DNA of 64,000 bases from Sphingomonadales bacterium. Lineage in GTDB: Bacteria > Pseudomonadota > Alphaproteobacteria > Sphingomonadales > Sphingomonadaceae. A program made the position numbers and the translations under genes. Below the pieces are notes generated by a model. The model made no database searches and was not told the DNA's origin. It saw nothing but the letters and a program-made list of their open reading frames with translations. Shown here piece by piece: positions 1 through 7,480 of the stretch (position 1 is the first letter of the stretch; each line of letters begins with the position of its first letter). The DNA is taken from positions 1-64,000 of the forward strand of contig JAGWVC010000002.1 of NCBI GenBank assembly GCA_018971065.1, given 5' to 3'.

Positions 1-561
1 GATGATCACCTTGTCGCCGATCACGCGCGGCGCGCCGGTCACGGTCTGCATCCCCTTGGGATCGGTGCTTTCCGCCTCCCACAGCTTGGCGCCGGTGGCG
101 GCGTCCAGCGCGAACACCCGCCCGTCCAGCGCGGTCGAAAACAGCTTGCCGTTTGCATAGACCGCGCCGCGATTGGCGCTGAAGCCATAGTTCATCTTGA
201 ACGGATTGTGTTCCCACACCTTCGGCTGGAACTTCCATTTCAGCGTGCCGGTCCGCGCATCCACCGCATAGACATCGGCATAGGCGCCGGTGAAATAGAG
301 CGTGCCGTTCACCACCACCGGCGATGCCTGCAGCGTCGCCTCGCCCGGCAGGTCCAGATGCCACGCCAGCCCCAATCGCGCGGCATTGCCGGTGTCGATC
401 TGCGCCAGCCGCGAGAACCCGGTCTCGGCGCTGTCGCCGTTCACGCCATGCCACTCATCGCCGCTGCCCACGGGTTTCACCGGCGCCGCCGCCGAAAGAT
501 ACCCCGCGCCCAGCGCCAATGTCGCAGCGCCCAGCGCCAGCCATCCGGTCATCCGCTTCAC
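1..561 (-). CDS. PQQ-dependent dehydrogenase, N-terminal part (cut by window edge)
   Basis: The visible 187 residues are the amino-terminal part of a pyrroloquinoline-quinone alcohol/glucose dehydrogenase-type beta propeller. A short hydrophobic leader (residues about 4-25, ending SAAAPV) suggests export to the periplasm. It is followed by the family pattern WHGVNGDSAETGFSRL, then propeller-blade signatures such as VYAVDARTGTLKWKF and VFALDAATGAKLWE. Enzymes of this family oxidise alcohols or sugars in the periplasm and pass electrons to cytochrome c or quinone. I chose the GTG start because GGGAG lies 7 bases upstream; an in-frame ATG three codons later is the alternative. It lies 131 bp downstream of a molybdenum hydroxylase large subunit on the same strand, so it may belong to the same catabolic unit. 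The substrate cannot be read from this fragment. Confidence 0.88.
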   Translation of the reverse strand, partial: MKRMTGWLALGAATLALGAGYLSAAAPVKPVGSGDEWHGVNGDSAETGFSRLAQIDTGNAARLGLAWHLDLPGEATLQASPVVVNGTLYFTGAYADVYAVDARTGTLKWKFQPKVWEHNPFKMNYGFSANRGAVYANGKLFSTALDGRVFALDAATGAKLWEAESTDPKGMQTVTGAPRVIGDKVII

Positions 562-597
562 ATCAAATCTCCCATAAATCTCGCCACTCACCCCGCC

Positions 598-619
598 CGT
601 CCTGAGCTTGTCGAAGGAC
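598..619. repeat. Dispersed short repeat, copy 1
   Basis: The core CCTGAGCTTGTCGAAGG, flanked by GTCCT/AGGAC arms, also occurs at 62287-62308 with an identical 22-bp sequence. It lies between the molybdenum hydroxylase operon and the PQQ dehydrogenase gene. Elements with this core are, to my knowledge, abundant in intergenic DNA of sphingomonads. The short inverted arms could form a small hairpin. The function is unknown. Confidence 0.75.
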
Positions 620-692
620 CGCTGTTCTTGTCAGCGGCGCCGCAAAGGCGAACGGTTGGAATGCGTTCCGACGCTGCAATCAAAGCCCAGTG

Positions 693-3386
693 TCAAATTC
701 TCTGGCCGGCAATCTTCGATGAGCCGAACATGCCCATCTTCACCTTGCCGGAAATCTCGTCACCCTCGACCACCAGGTCATACTTCAGCGTGATCTTCAT
801 CGGCTTCTCGACCTTCAGGTCGAACTTCAGCCGATTGCCCTCGACGGTGCCGGTGAACCCCTGCGATCCTTCCGGGCTTTCCAGCTCGCCCGAAAGCGCG
901 CCGCCGTCGGTGCGGAAATGGCCGGTCATCTGCTGGTCGCCCATCGGCGTCTTCATCGTCATCGCATAGCTGCCGTCGATGCTGGCCGCCGGTGCCGAAA
1001 CCGCCGCCACGACCGGGGCAGGGGCCTCCTCGACCGCCGCCGCCACCGGCGCATGGCGCCCGCCTAGGTCGCGCCCCTCGATCACGCTCAGCACCCGCGT
1101 TGGCGTCAGCGGCAGGGTGATGTCGCCCAAGGTCCCGAACGGGCTCAACGCATCGGCGATCGCGTTGACCAGCGTCGGCGGGCCGACGATCGCCCCGCCT
1201 TCGCCCACGCCGCGCATCCCGCCGATCGTGGCGGAAGGGGTGTTGGCGTGCAGGTACTCGAAGTCCGGCACGTCGCTGATCGTCGGCATCAGATAGTCCT
1301 TGAACGTCGCCGCCAGCGGGTTGCCGCGCGCGTCGTAAGGCATTTCCTCCAGCAGCACCTGCCCGATCGCCTGCGCCAGCCCCCCGGCGATCTGCCCTTC
1401 GACCACGCCGGGGTTGATCACCGTCCCGCAATCCTCGGCGCTGCACCAGCGCAGAATCTTCACAAACCCGGTGTCGCGATCCACTTCCACCACGCAGGCG
1501 TGCGCGGCGCTGGTCATCGTCATCGGCGGCGGCTGGTAACGGAACGTCACTTCCAGCCCCGAATCCATGCCCGGGGGCAGGCGGTGCGGCTCGCCATGCG
1601 CGATCTCGGCGATCTGCTTCATGGTGTGCGACATCTCGGGCGCGCCCTGCACATGCACCATGCCGCCGGCGATCGTCACCGTCTCGGCGCTGGCGTTGAA
1701 CAGGTGCGCGGCAATCGTGCGGATGCGGTCGGACAGCATCTCCGCCGCCTTCCAGCTTGCCCCGCCGCCGATCACGCCCTGCCGGCTGCCCGCCGCGCCC
1801 GGCCCGAACGCGCCCACGGCAGAGTCGCCCTCATAGACGGTCACGTCGCCATAAGGCACGCCCAGCCGGTCGGCGATCACCTGCGCCATCGTTGTCGCGG
1901 TGCCGTGGCCCTGGCTGTGGGTGGACATCGTCGCGATGATCTTGCCGGTCGGCTCCACGCGGATATGCGCGGTCTCGCCGGTCATCGGCTGCATCGACCC
2001 GGCCGATCCGGTCGGCTCGATATAGGCGGCGAAGCCGATGCCGATGTAACGGCCCTGCGCCCGCGCCTCGGCCTGCTCCTTGCGGAACCTGGGCAGGTCC
2101 AGGTGCGCCACCAGCTTTTCCAGGCACTCGGCCGGGGTGATGTCGTCCACGGTGATGCCCAGCGTGCTGGTCATGGGCTGGTCGGCTGCGGTGATCAGGT
2201 TGCGGCGGCGAATGTCGATCACGTCGATGCCGATCGCCTTCGCCGCCTTCTCCAGCAGCACCTCGCGGATCAGCGATTCGATCGCCCACGGCCCGCGATA
2301 GCCGCCCAGCCCCATCGTGTTGCTGTACCACCCGCGCGTCACGAAGCCATAGGCGGGCAGCTTGTACGCGGGCCACATGAACATGTGGACGGCGATGTTG
2401 GCATCCTCGCCCATCGGCCAGGCACCGTTGTTGCTTGAATAGTCGCCATAGGCGCCGATCAGCCGGCCATCGGCGTCGAACCCGGCGGTCAGCTCGATTT
2501 CCTGCTCGCGCGCGTGGCTTGATGCGGTCAGCGCCTCGAAGCGGTCCTCGATCCACTTCAGCGGCCGGCGCAGCAGCTTCGCCGCCACCACCACCGCCAG
2601 TTCCTCGCGCCAGGGCATGTTCTTCAGCCCGAAGCCGCCGCCGACGTCCTTGGCGATCACCCGGATCGCCTCGGGCGTGGTCCCCAATGCCGCCGCCAGC
2701 CAGCGCGCCGCCATGTGCGGGCTCTGGCAGCTCATCCACACGGTCAGTTCGCCGGCACCGTCCAGCGATGCCATGCAGGCGCGCGATTCCATCGGCGATT
2801 GCGCAATGCGCTGGTGAGTCAGTTTCTGGGTCACGACATGCGCCGCGCCCTTCAGCAGCGCCTTCAGGTCGTCGATCGAATCCTCGTCACCCATTTCGGC
2901 GGCGATGTTGTCGTCCTTGTCGGGGTGGACCGGCGGCCCCCGGCGCGCATCGGCCAGTGTCACCAGCGGGGTTTCCTCGTCGATGACGATCTCGATCAAC
3001 GCCGCCGCGTCCTCGGCAATCGCGCGGCTGTCGGCAATCACCATCGCCACCGGATCGCCGACGCAGGCCACCCGGCCATCGGCCAGCAGCGTGACGGGCG
3101 ACAGGATCGGCGTGAAGAAGAAGTTCAGGAAGTTCAACGGAACTGCCGCGAAATCCGCCTGGGTATAGACGGCGTGAACGCCCGGCAGATCCCGCGCCGC
3201 GTCGGTGTCGATCGACACGATCCGCCCGCGCGCTACCTGCGATCGCGCATAGACCGCGTGCAGCAGCCCGGGCACGCGCACGTCATCGGTGAACTGGCCG
3301 CGCCCGGTCAGCAGCCGGCCGTCTTCCTTGCGCGGGGTGCGTGTCCCGACATAGCGGGTGGCGCCAACGCTAGTGGGGGCGTTCAT
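693..3386 (-). CDS. Xanthine dehydrogenase-family molybdopterin-binding subunit with extra C-terminal domain
   Basis: This 897-residue protein is the large, molybdenum-cofactor-binding subunit of a three-component hydroxylase. Visible family motifs include GVHAVYTQADF in the N-terminal domain, the cofactor loop VGGGFGLKNMPW, and the C-terminal GVGEGGAIVGPP carrying the expected catalytic Glu. The CO dehydrogenase active-site signature AYRCSFR is replaced by GGYRGPWAIE, so it is not a CO dehydrogenase. The normal fold ends near residue 775. An Ala/Pro-rich linker then leads to about 96 additional residues (802-897, starting SIDGSYAMTM) predicted to be beta-rich and not part of the usual subunit. 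The ATG overlaps the stop of the 2Fe-2S subunit gene (ATGA), so the subunits are translationally coupled. The organic substrate is unknown. Confidence 0.9.
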   Translation of the reverse strand: MNAPTSVGATRYVGTRTPRKEDGRLLTGRGQFTDDVRVPGLLHAVYARSQVARGRIVSIDTDAARDLPGVHAVYTQADFAAVPLNFLNFFFTPILSPVTLLADGRVACVGDPVAMVIADSRAIAEDAAALIEIVIDEETPLVTLADARRGPPVHPDKDDNIAAEMGDEDSIDDLKALLKGAAHVVTQKLTHQRIAQSPMESRACMASLDGAGELTVWMSCQSPHMAARWLAAALGTTPEAIRVIAKDVGGGFGLKNMPWREELAVVVAAKLLRRPLKWIEDRFEALTASSHAREQEIELTAGFDADGRLIGAYGDYSSNNGAWPMGEDANIAVHMFMWPAYKLPAYGFVTRGWYSNTMGLGGYRGPWAIESLIREVLLEKAAKAIGIDVIDIRRRNLITAADQPMTSTLGITVDDITPAECLEKLVAHLDLPRFRKEQAEARAQGRYIGIGFAAYIEPTGSAGSMQPMTGETAHIRVEPTGKIIATMSTHSQGHGTATTMAQVIADRLGVPYGDVTVYEGDSAVGAFGPGAAGSRQGVIGGGASWKAAEMLSDRIRTIAAHLFNASAETVTIAGGMVHVQGAPEMSHTMKQIAEIAHGEPHRLPPGMDSGLEVTFRYQPPPMTMTSAAHACVVEVDRDTGFVKILRWCSAEDCGTVINPGVVEGQIAGGLAQAIGQVLLEEMPYDARGNPLAATFKDYLMPTISDVPDFEYLHANTPSATIGGMRGVGEGGAIVGPPTLVNAIADALSPFGTLGDITLPLTPTRVLSVIEGRDLGGRHAPVAAAVEEAPAPVVAAVSAPAASIDGSYAMTMKTPMGDQQMTGHFRTDGGALSGELESPEGSQGFTGTVEGNRLKFDLKVEKPMKITLKYDLVVEGDEISGKVKMGMFGSSKIAGQRI

Positions 3387-3892
3387 CAGTGCTGCTCCGC
3401 GTGGGGGTTGGGGACTTCGCCGGCCAGTTGCCGGATCGCGCGGCGAATGCCCTGATAGCCGGTGCAGCGGCAGATATGCCCGCTCATCGCCAGCTCCATC
3501 TCGGCCACGGTCGCGTCGGGGTTGTCGCGCGTCACCGCCGCCAGCGTGATCGCCACGCCCGGCGTGCAGAACCCGCATTGCAGCCCGAAGTTCTCGTGCA
3601 GCGCCTGCTGTACCGGGTGCAGCGTGCCGTCCGCCGCCGCCAGGCCTTCGACCGTCGTCACCGCGCAGCCATCGGCCTGCACCGCCAGCATCAGGCAACT
3701 GCGCATCGCCGCGCCGTCCACCATCACCGTACACGCGCCGCACACGCCATGCTCGCAGGCCAGATGCGTGCCGGTATAGCCCAGCGCCTCGCGCAGGAAC
3801 TCGCCCAGCCCGGTGCGCGCATCGGCCTCGGCCGAATGCCGCCGGCCGTTCACCGTCATCGAGACGGTCTTGCGGGAAATCGTCTCGCTCAT
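3386..3892 (-). CDS. (2Fe-2S)-binding subunit of molybdenum hydroxylase (CoxS-like)
   Basis: This 168-residue electron-transfer subunit carries two [2Fe-2S] clusters. The N-terminal ferredoxin-like domain has CEHGVCGACTV. The C-terminal helical domain has CGFCTPGV and CRCTGYQGI. It relays electrons from the molybdenum centre in the large subunit to FAD in the medium subunit. The length fits CoxS/XdhC-type small subunits. Both ends overlap neighbouring genes by 4 bases (ATGA), upstream with the FAD subunit and downstream with the large subunit, so the trio is one translational unit. Confidence 0.95.
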   Translation of the reverse strand: MSETISRKTVSMTVNGRRHSAEADARTGLGEFLREALGYTGTHLACEHGVCGACTVMVDGAAMRSCLMLAVQADGCAVTTVEGLAAADGTLHPVQQALHENFGLQCGFCTPGVAITLAAVTRDNPDATVAEMELAMSGHICRCTGYQGIRRAIRQLAGEVPNPHAEQH

Positions 3893-4758
3893 GCCGGCAC
3901 CTTCAGGTTCAATGCTTCACGCAGGGTCGCGGCGAATATCCGCCTGCCCACCAGCCGCCGGTATTCGGCACTGGCATGATGATCGTCGAACGGCGCGCAA
4001 TCGGCCACGCCCGCCGCCGCCACCGCATCCACGTCCAGCGACGACAGCGCGGCTCCGGTCAGCAGCGCCTCGGCCTGCACCATGCGGATCGGCGTCGGCC
4101 CCATGCCGAAGAACGCCAGCCCCACGCGGCCAATCCGGTCCCCCGAAACCTCGGCCGCGCCCACCAGCCCGGTCAGCGCGAAGTCGCCCGGCCGCTGCGC
4201 CACCTCGCGGAACAGGACGGTGTGCCCGTCCGCCCAGTCGGGATAGACGATGCCGGTCACCAGTTCGTCGGGCTCCAGCACGGTCATGTATGGGCCCAGG
4301 TAGAAGTCCCTGGCCGCCACCGTGCGCGTGCCCCGCACCGAGGCGATCTCGATCCGCGCGCCCAGCGCCACCGCCGTTGCCGGCATTTCCGCCGCCGGCT
4401 CGCCCAGCGCGATCGATCCGCCCACCGTGCCGCGATTGCGCGTCTGGTAGTGGCCCACGTGGCTCAGCGCCTTCACCAGCGCCGGCACGTGCCGCGCCAG
4501 CGTCGCGTCCTTCAAGGCATCGGCCTGCCGCGTCGCCGGCCCCACCCGCGTGCCGCCGCCCTCGCGCGAAACACCCTTCAGCGCAGCAATGCCGTTGATG
4601 TCCACCAGGATGAACGGCTGGCTCATCCGCAGGTTCAGCAGCGGCATCAGCGTCTGCCCCCCGGCGATCACCGTGGCGCCGCCGCCGGCCTCGTCCAGCA
4701 CGCGGCAGGCTTCCTCGATCGTCGTCGGCCGGGCGTAATCGAACGGGGCGGGCTTCAC
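3889..4758 (-). CDS. FAD-binding subunit of molybdenum hydroxylase (CoxM-like)
   Basis: This 289-residue medium subunit has the two FAD signatures of the family: AGGQTLMPLLNLRM near residue 35 and TVGGSIALGEPAAEMP near residue 108. The C-terminal CO dehydrogenase flavoprotein-like domain follows. It accepts electrons from the 2Fe-2S subunit and hands them to an acceptor, probably the respiratory chain. The GTG start is chosen because it overlaps the stop of the CoxG-like gene (GTGA) and begins the typical KPAPFDYARP sequence. An upstream extension in the same frame is low-complexity and looks spurious. Confidence 0.93.
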   Translation of the reverse strand: MKPAPFDYARPTTIEEACRVLDEAGGGATVIAGGQTLMPLLNLRMSQPFILVDINGIAALKGVSREGGGTRVGPATRQADALKDATLARHVPALVKALSHVGHYQTRNRGTVGGSIALGEPAAEMPATAVALGARIEIASVRGTRTVAARDFYLGPYMTVLEPDELVTGIVYPDWADGHTVLFREVAQRPGDFALTGLVGAAEVSGDRIGRVGLAFFGMGPTPIRMVQAEALLTGAALSSLDVDAVAAAGVADCAPFDDHHASAEYRRLVGRRIFAATLREALNLKVPA

Positions 4759-5462
4759 TTGCGGCCTCCGTGCCGCCCGGCGGCATACCCGGCGGCGCAT
4801 GCCACGATCAGCAGCACCAGCACCATCAGCACCACCGGATTGCCCAGCCAGCTCCGCCCCAGCGCCACCCCGGTCAGCAGCGCCAGAACCAGCGCCAGCA
4901 CCCAACCCCACAGCGGCGCGGGCGCGACGCCCACCGCAACCGGCGCGGCCACGGTCACCGGTGCCGCGGCAACCGCCGCCGGGGCAGGGGTCTCTGCCGC
5001 CGCAACCGGCGCGGCAACCGCGCCGCCCGCCACCACTTCGCCGAACTTGGCAAAGAACTTGCCCGCCAGGTTCTTCGCGGTTGCGTCGATGATCGGCCCG
5101 CCCAGTTGCGCCATGCGCCCGCCAACCTCGGCCTCGACGTCATAGGCCACCCGCGTGCCGCCGCCCGGCGCATCGCTCAGCCGCACTTTCGCGCCGCCCT
5201 TGGCAGATCCGGCAATGCCGCCGCTGCCCTGCCCGGTGATCGTGCAGCCGTTCGGCGCGTCGATATCGGACAGCGTCACCACGCCCTTGAAGCGCGCGCC
5301 GATCGGCCCGATCTTGATTTCCGCCACCGCGTCCATGCGGTCGCCGTCCTTGTCCAGGCTCTGGCAGCCCGGAATGCACTGCCGCAGCACTGCCGGATCG
5401 TTCAGAGCCTCCCAGACTTTCGCGCGGGGTGCGGCAATTGTCTGCTCGCCGGACATCTGCAT
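4755..5462 (-). CDS. CoxG-like SRPBCC protein with C-terminal membrane anchor
   Basis: Residues 1-150 of this 235-residue protein match the carbon monoxide dehydrogenase subunit G family (START/SRPBCC fold): MSGEQTIAAPRAKVWEAL at the start, then IPGCQSL, and GGPIIDATAKNLAGKFF near residue 140. An Ala/Pro/Val linker is followed by two hydrophobic stretches near the C terminus (LWGWVLALVLALLTGVAL and VLMVLVLLIVACAAGYAA). CoxG proteins are thought to recruit the hydroxylase to the membrane, and the tail fits that. It is the first gene of the operon. A possible operator lies 35 bp upstream at 5497-5516. Confidence 0.9.
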   Translation of the reverse strand: MQMSGEQTIAAPRAKVWEALNDPAVLRQCIPGCQSLDKDGDRMDAVAEIKIGPIGARFKGVVTLSDIDAPNGCTITGQGSGGIAGSAKGGAKVRLSDAPGGGTRVAYDVEAEVGGRMAQLGGPIIDATAKNLAGKFFAKFGEVVAGGAVAAPVAAAETPAPAAVAAAPVTVAAPVAVGVAPAPLWGWVLALVLALLTGVALGRSWLGNPVVLMVLVLLIVACAAGYAAGRHGGRK

Positions 5463-5496
5463 TGGCTCGGCCTCTCCCAGTTGATGCGCAAGTTAT

Positions 5497-5516
5497 GATA
5501 CGCGCTGTTCAGTATC
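5497..5516. promoter_or_regulatory. Inverted repeat in the divergent control region, candidate TetR operator
   Basis: GATAC and GTATC arms flank a 10-base spacer in the 192-bp gap between the CoxG-like gene (minus) and the TetR gene (plus). TetR regulators commonly bind such palindromes between themselves and a divergent target operon. This is inferred from position and symmetry only. Confidence 0.45.
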
Positions 5517-5654
5517 TTGCCGTGCGCGATCGCTCCCGGCAAGTCAATCCTCGCGCCACCACGGTTTGCGTCAACCCCCATTCGGGGACTGCTTCGGACA
5601 GGGGCCGCGTTCACGGCGCTTGCTGCCCGCCCGCCGCGTCGGCATAGCCGCGCG

Positions 5655-6227
5655 ATGACCACCCGCCGCCTCGGTACGGAAACCGCCAAAACCCGCTTTG
5701 CCCTGCTCGACGCGGCGGAAACGCTGATGCGCGAATCCGGCTATGCCGCCGTCACCTCGCGCCGGCTGGCCGCGCAGGCCGGGGTCAAGCCGCAGCTTGT
5801 CCATTATTATTTTCGCACGATGGATGATCTGTTCATCGCGCTGTTCCGCCGCATCGCGGACGCCATCTTCGCGCGCCAGGCCGAAGCGCTGGCCGATCCG
5901 CGCCCGCTTGGCGTGCTGTGGGAGCTGATGAGTGACCCGGCCGATGTCGTGCTGCACCACGAATTCATCGCGCTTGCCAATCACCGCAAGCCGCTCCGCA
6001 CCGAAATTGCCGCGTTCGGCCAGCAATACCGCGCCAACCAGCAGGCCATCCTGGCGCAGGCCGTGCCGGCCTCCAGCCCGGTGCCCCCGGCCGCGCTGGC
6101 GGTCATCGGCGAACTGGTCGCGCGGGGGCTCGTCCTCGAACGCGCGCTGGGCATGGATGCCGGCCACGCCGAGACCCGGGCCGCGGTGCAGGCGCTGCTG
6201 GATGCGCTGGACGCCGCGCCGCGTTGA
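5655..6227 (+). CDS. TetR/AcrR family transcriptional regulator
   Basis: The 190-residue protein has a TetR DNA-binding domain at residues 10-57: helix ALLDAAETLMRESGYAAVTS, recognition helix AAQAGVKPQLVHYYF, then the conserved F-x-x-x-D-D-L-F-type segment. The remainder is an all-helical ligand-binding domain without recognisable specificity. It is divergent from the hydroxylase operon and probably regulates it through the palindrome at 5497-5516. The ATG at 5655 is chosen because it begins just before the DNA-binding domain; residues encoded further upstream are low-complexity. It converges on a TadE-like gene with a 6-bp gap. Confidence 0.9.
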   Translation: MTTRRLGTETAKTRFALLDAAETLMRESGYAAVTSRRLAAQAGVKPQLVHYYFRTMDDLFIALFRRIADAIFARQAEALADPRPLGVLWELMSDPADVVLHHEFIALANHRKPLRTEIAAFGQQYRANQQAILAQAVPASSPVPPAALAVIGELVARGLVLERALGMDAGHAETRAAVQALLDALDAAPR

Positions 6228-6233
6228 GCCCCC

Positions 6234-6869
6234 TCAGCAGGCGCCGGACCGCGTGCCCGAAAGGCCCACCGCCAGATTGCGTGTGTCGCGGATAAGATAG
6301 GCCGCTTCCTGGTGGAAGATCATCGGCCGCACGAACAGCGAGCCAAAGATTCCGCTCTTGCGATAGAACACCTCGACGAACATCACCGCCGAACCGGCGG
6401 GCGCGGTGATCCGTCCGGCCGTGTTGCCCATGCCGGTGACGGTGGCCCCTTCCACGCCATAGGCCGATGCCGCCGAATAGCCGCCGGTGCAGCGCTGCCA
6501 GTGAATGTACGGGTTGCCGCTGGCGTTCACCTCCAGGCTGGACAGGACAACCTTGCCGTTGGCGGCAAAGTTCAGCGCACCGGCTTCCTTGATCGCGCCC
6601 GTCAGCACGGATGCCACGTCGCTTTCAGTCACCGTGGGCGTCACCGCGCTGCTGCTGCCCTGTTCCATGCGCGCGGCATTGTCGGCGGTGGACATCGCGA
6701 TCTGGCTGACCTGCAGGTTGGCCACCGCCAGCGAAGCGGTCTCGATGCCATAGAATCCCAGCGTCATCAGCAGCGGCAGCACCAGCGCGAATTCCACCAC
6801 GGACAGCCCGGCGGTGCATTCCGCCAGTTCGCGCAGCCGCCGGGGCACGGGCGGGATCGTTCGGGTCAT
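6234..6869 (-). CDS. TadE-like pseudopilin / pilus assembly protein (distal)
   Basis: In this 211-residue protein the N-terminal TadE signature is clear: a short basic leader, then GLSVVEFALVLPLLMTLGFYGIE (residues about 21-43), with the Glu of the pseudopilin motif inside the transmembrane helix. The rest is a predicted extracytoplasmic domain with a few cysteines. TadE/TadF minor pseudopilins are membrane components of the tight-adherence (Flp) pilus. Its ATG overlaps the stop of the preceding TadE-like gene. The secretion ATPase and prepilin peptidase genes are not in this window. Confidence 0.82.
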   Translation of the reverse strand: MTRTIPPVPRRLRELAECTAGLSVVEFALVLPLLMTLGFYGIETASLAVANLQVSQIAMSTADNAARMEQGSSSAVTPTVTESDVASVLTGAIKEAGALNFAANGKVVLSSLEVNASGNPYIHWQRCTGGYSAASAYGVEGATVTGMGNTAGRITAPAGSAVMFVEVFYRKSGIFGSLFVRPMIFHQEAAYLIRDTRNLAVGLSGTRSGAC

Positions 6870-7480
6870 CAGCAGGTTCCTGTCGCCGTGCCATAGGCGG
6901 TCTGCGTCGCCCAGGGCTGGTTCTTGCGGACGGCCGCCGCGCCCAGCGTGAAGCTCGACCACTGGTTGGGCATGAACGGAATGCGGAACAGCGGCCGGTA
7001 TTGCGCAGTCGCCTTGTAGACCACCACCGAATCGGCGGTGCCGTTGCCCGTTACGCCGATATCGGCATCCCAGTGTCCGTTGCCGTTCTCGTCGGTATAA
7101 GGTTCGCCGCGATCGCAGGTGCCGTTGGCGTTGCTGTCGGTGAACTTCTCGGCGCGGCCGATATCGCTGAAATCCGCATATGTCGTACGGGTCAGGCTGA
7201 CGGTGGCGCCGGGCAGGGCGGTGCGGACGACATTGCGCACCATCGTGTCGGCTGCCGTGGTGTCGGCGCCTTCGACGGTCGAATTGCGCGCCGCCTGCCG
7301 CGTCGCGCCGTTGATCAGCACCTGCCCGTACATCATCTGGCCGAAATCCAGGATGCCGAAGATCAGCATCAGGAACACCGGCAGGATCACCGCGAATTCG
7401 ATCACCGCGTTGCCGGCTTCGGCCGCGCACAAGCGCGCCGCCGGGACGGGTAACGCGCGCGGGCGGCGATTCCGGCTCAT
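6869..7480 (-). CDS. TadE-like pseudopilin / pilus assembly protein (proximal)
   Basis: This 203-residue protein has the TadE motif NAVIEFAVILPVFLMLIFGILDFG at residues about 24-47, followed by QMMYGQVLINGATRQAAR, typical of TadE/TadG proteins. A central acidic stretch (DSNANGTCDRGEPYTDENG), rich in Asp, Asn and Gly, resembles a calcium-binding loop, which is unusual for a TadE protein. ATGA overlaps occur at both ends, with the VWA gene upstream and the second TadE downstream, so the three genes form one operon. Confidence 0.82.
   Translation of the reverse strand: MSRNRRPRALPVPAARLCAAEAGNAVIEFAVILPVFLMLIFGILDFGQMMYGQVLINGATRQAARNSTVEGADTTAADTMVRNVVRTALPGATVSLTRTTYADFSDIGRAEKFTDSNANGTCDRGEPYTDENGNGHWDADIGVTGNGTADSVVVYKATAQYRPLFRIPFMPNQWSSFTLGAAAVRKNQPWATQTAYGTATGTC

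Noticed and set aside
693..5462. Aerobic CO dehydrogenase (coxGMSL)
   Set aside because: The subunit order and CoxG resemble cox operons, but the large subunit lacks the AYRCSFR active-site loop, so CO oxidation is not supported.
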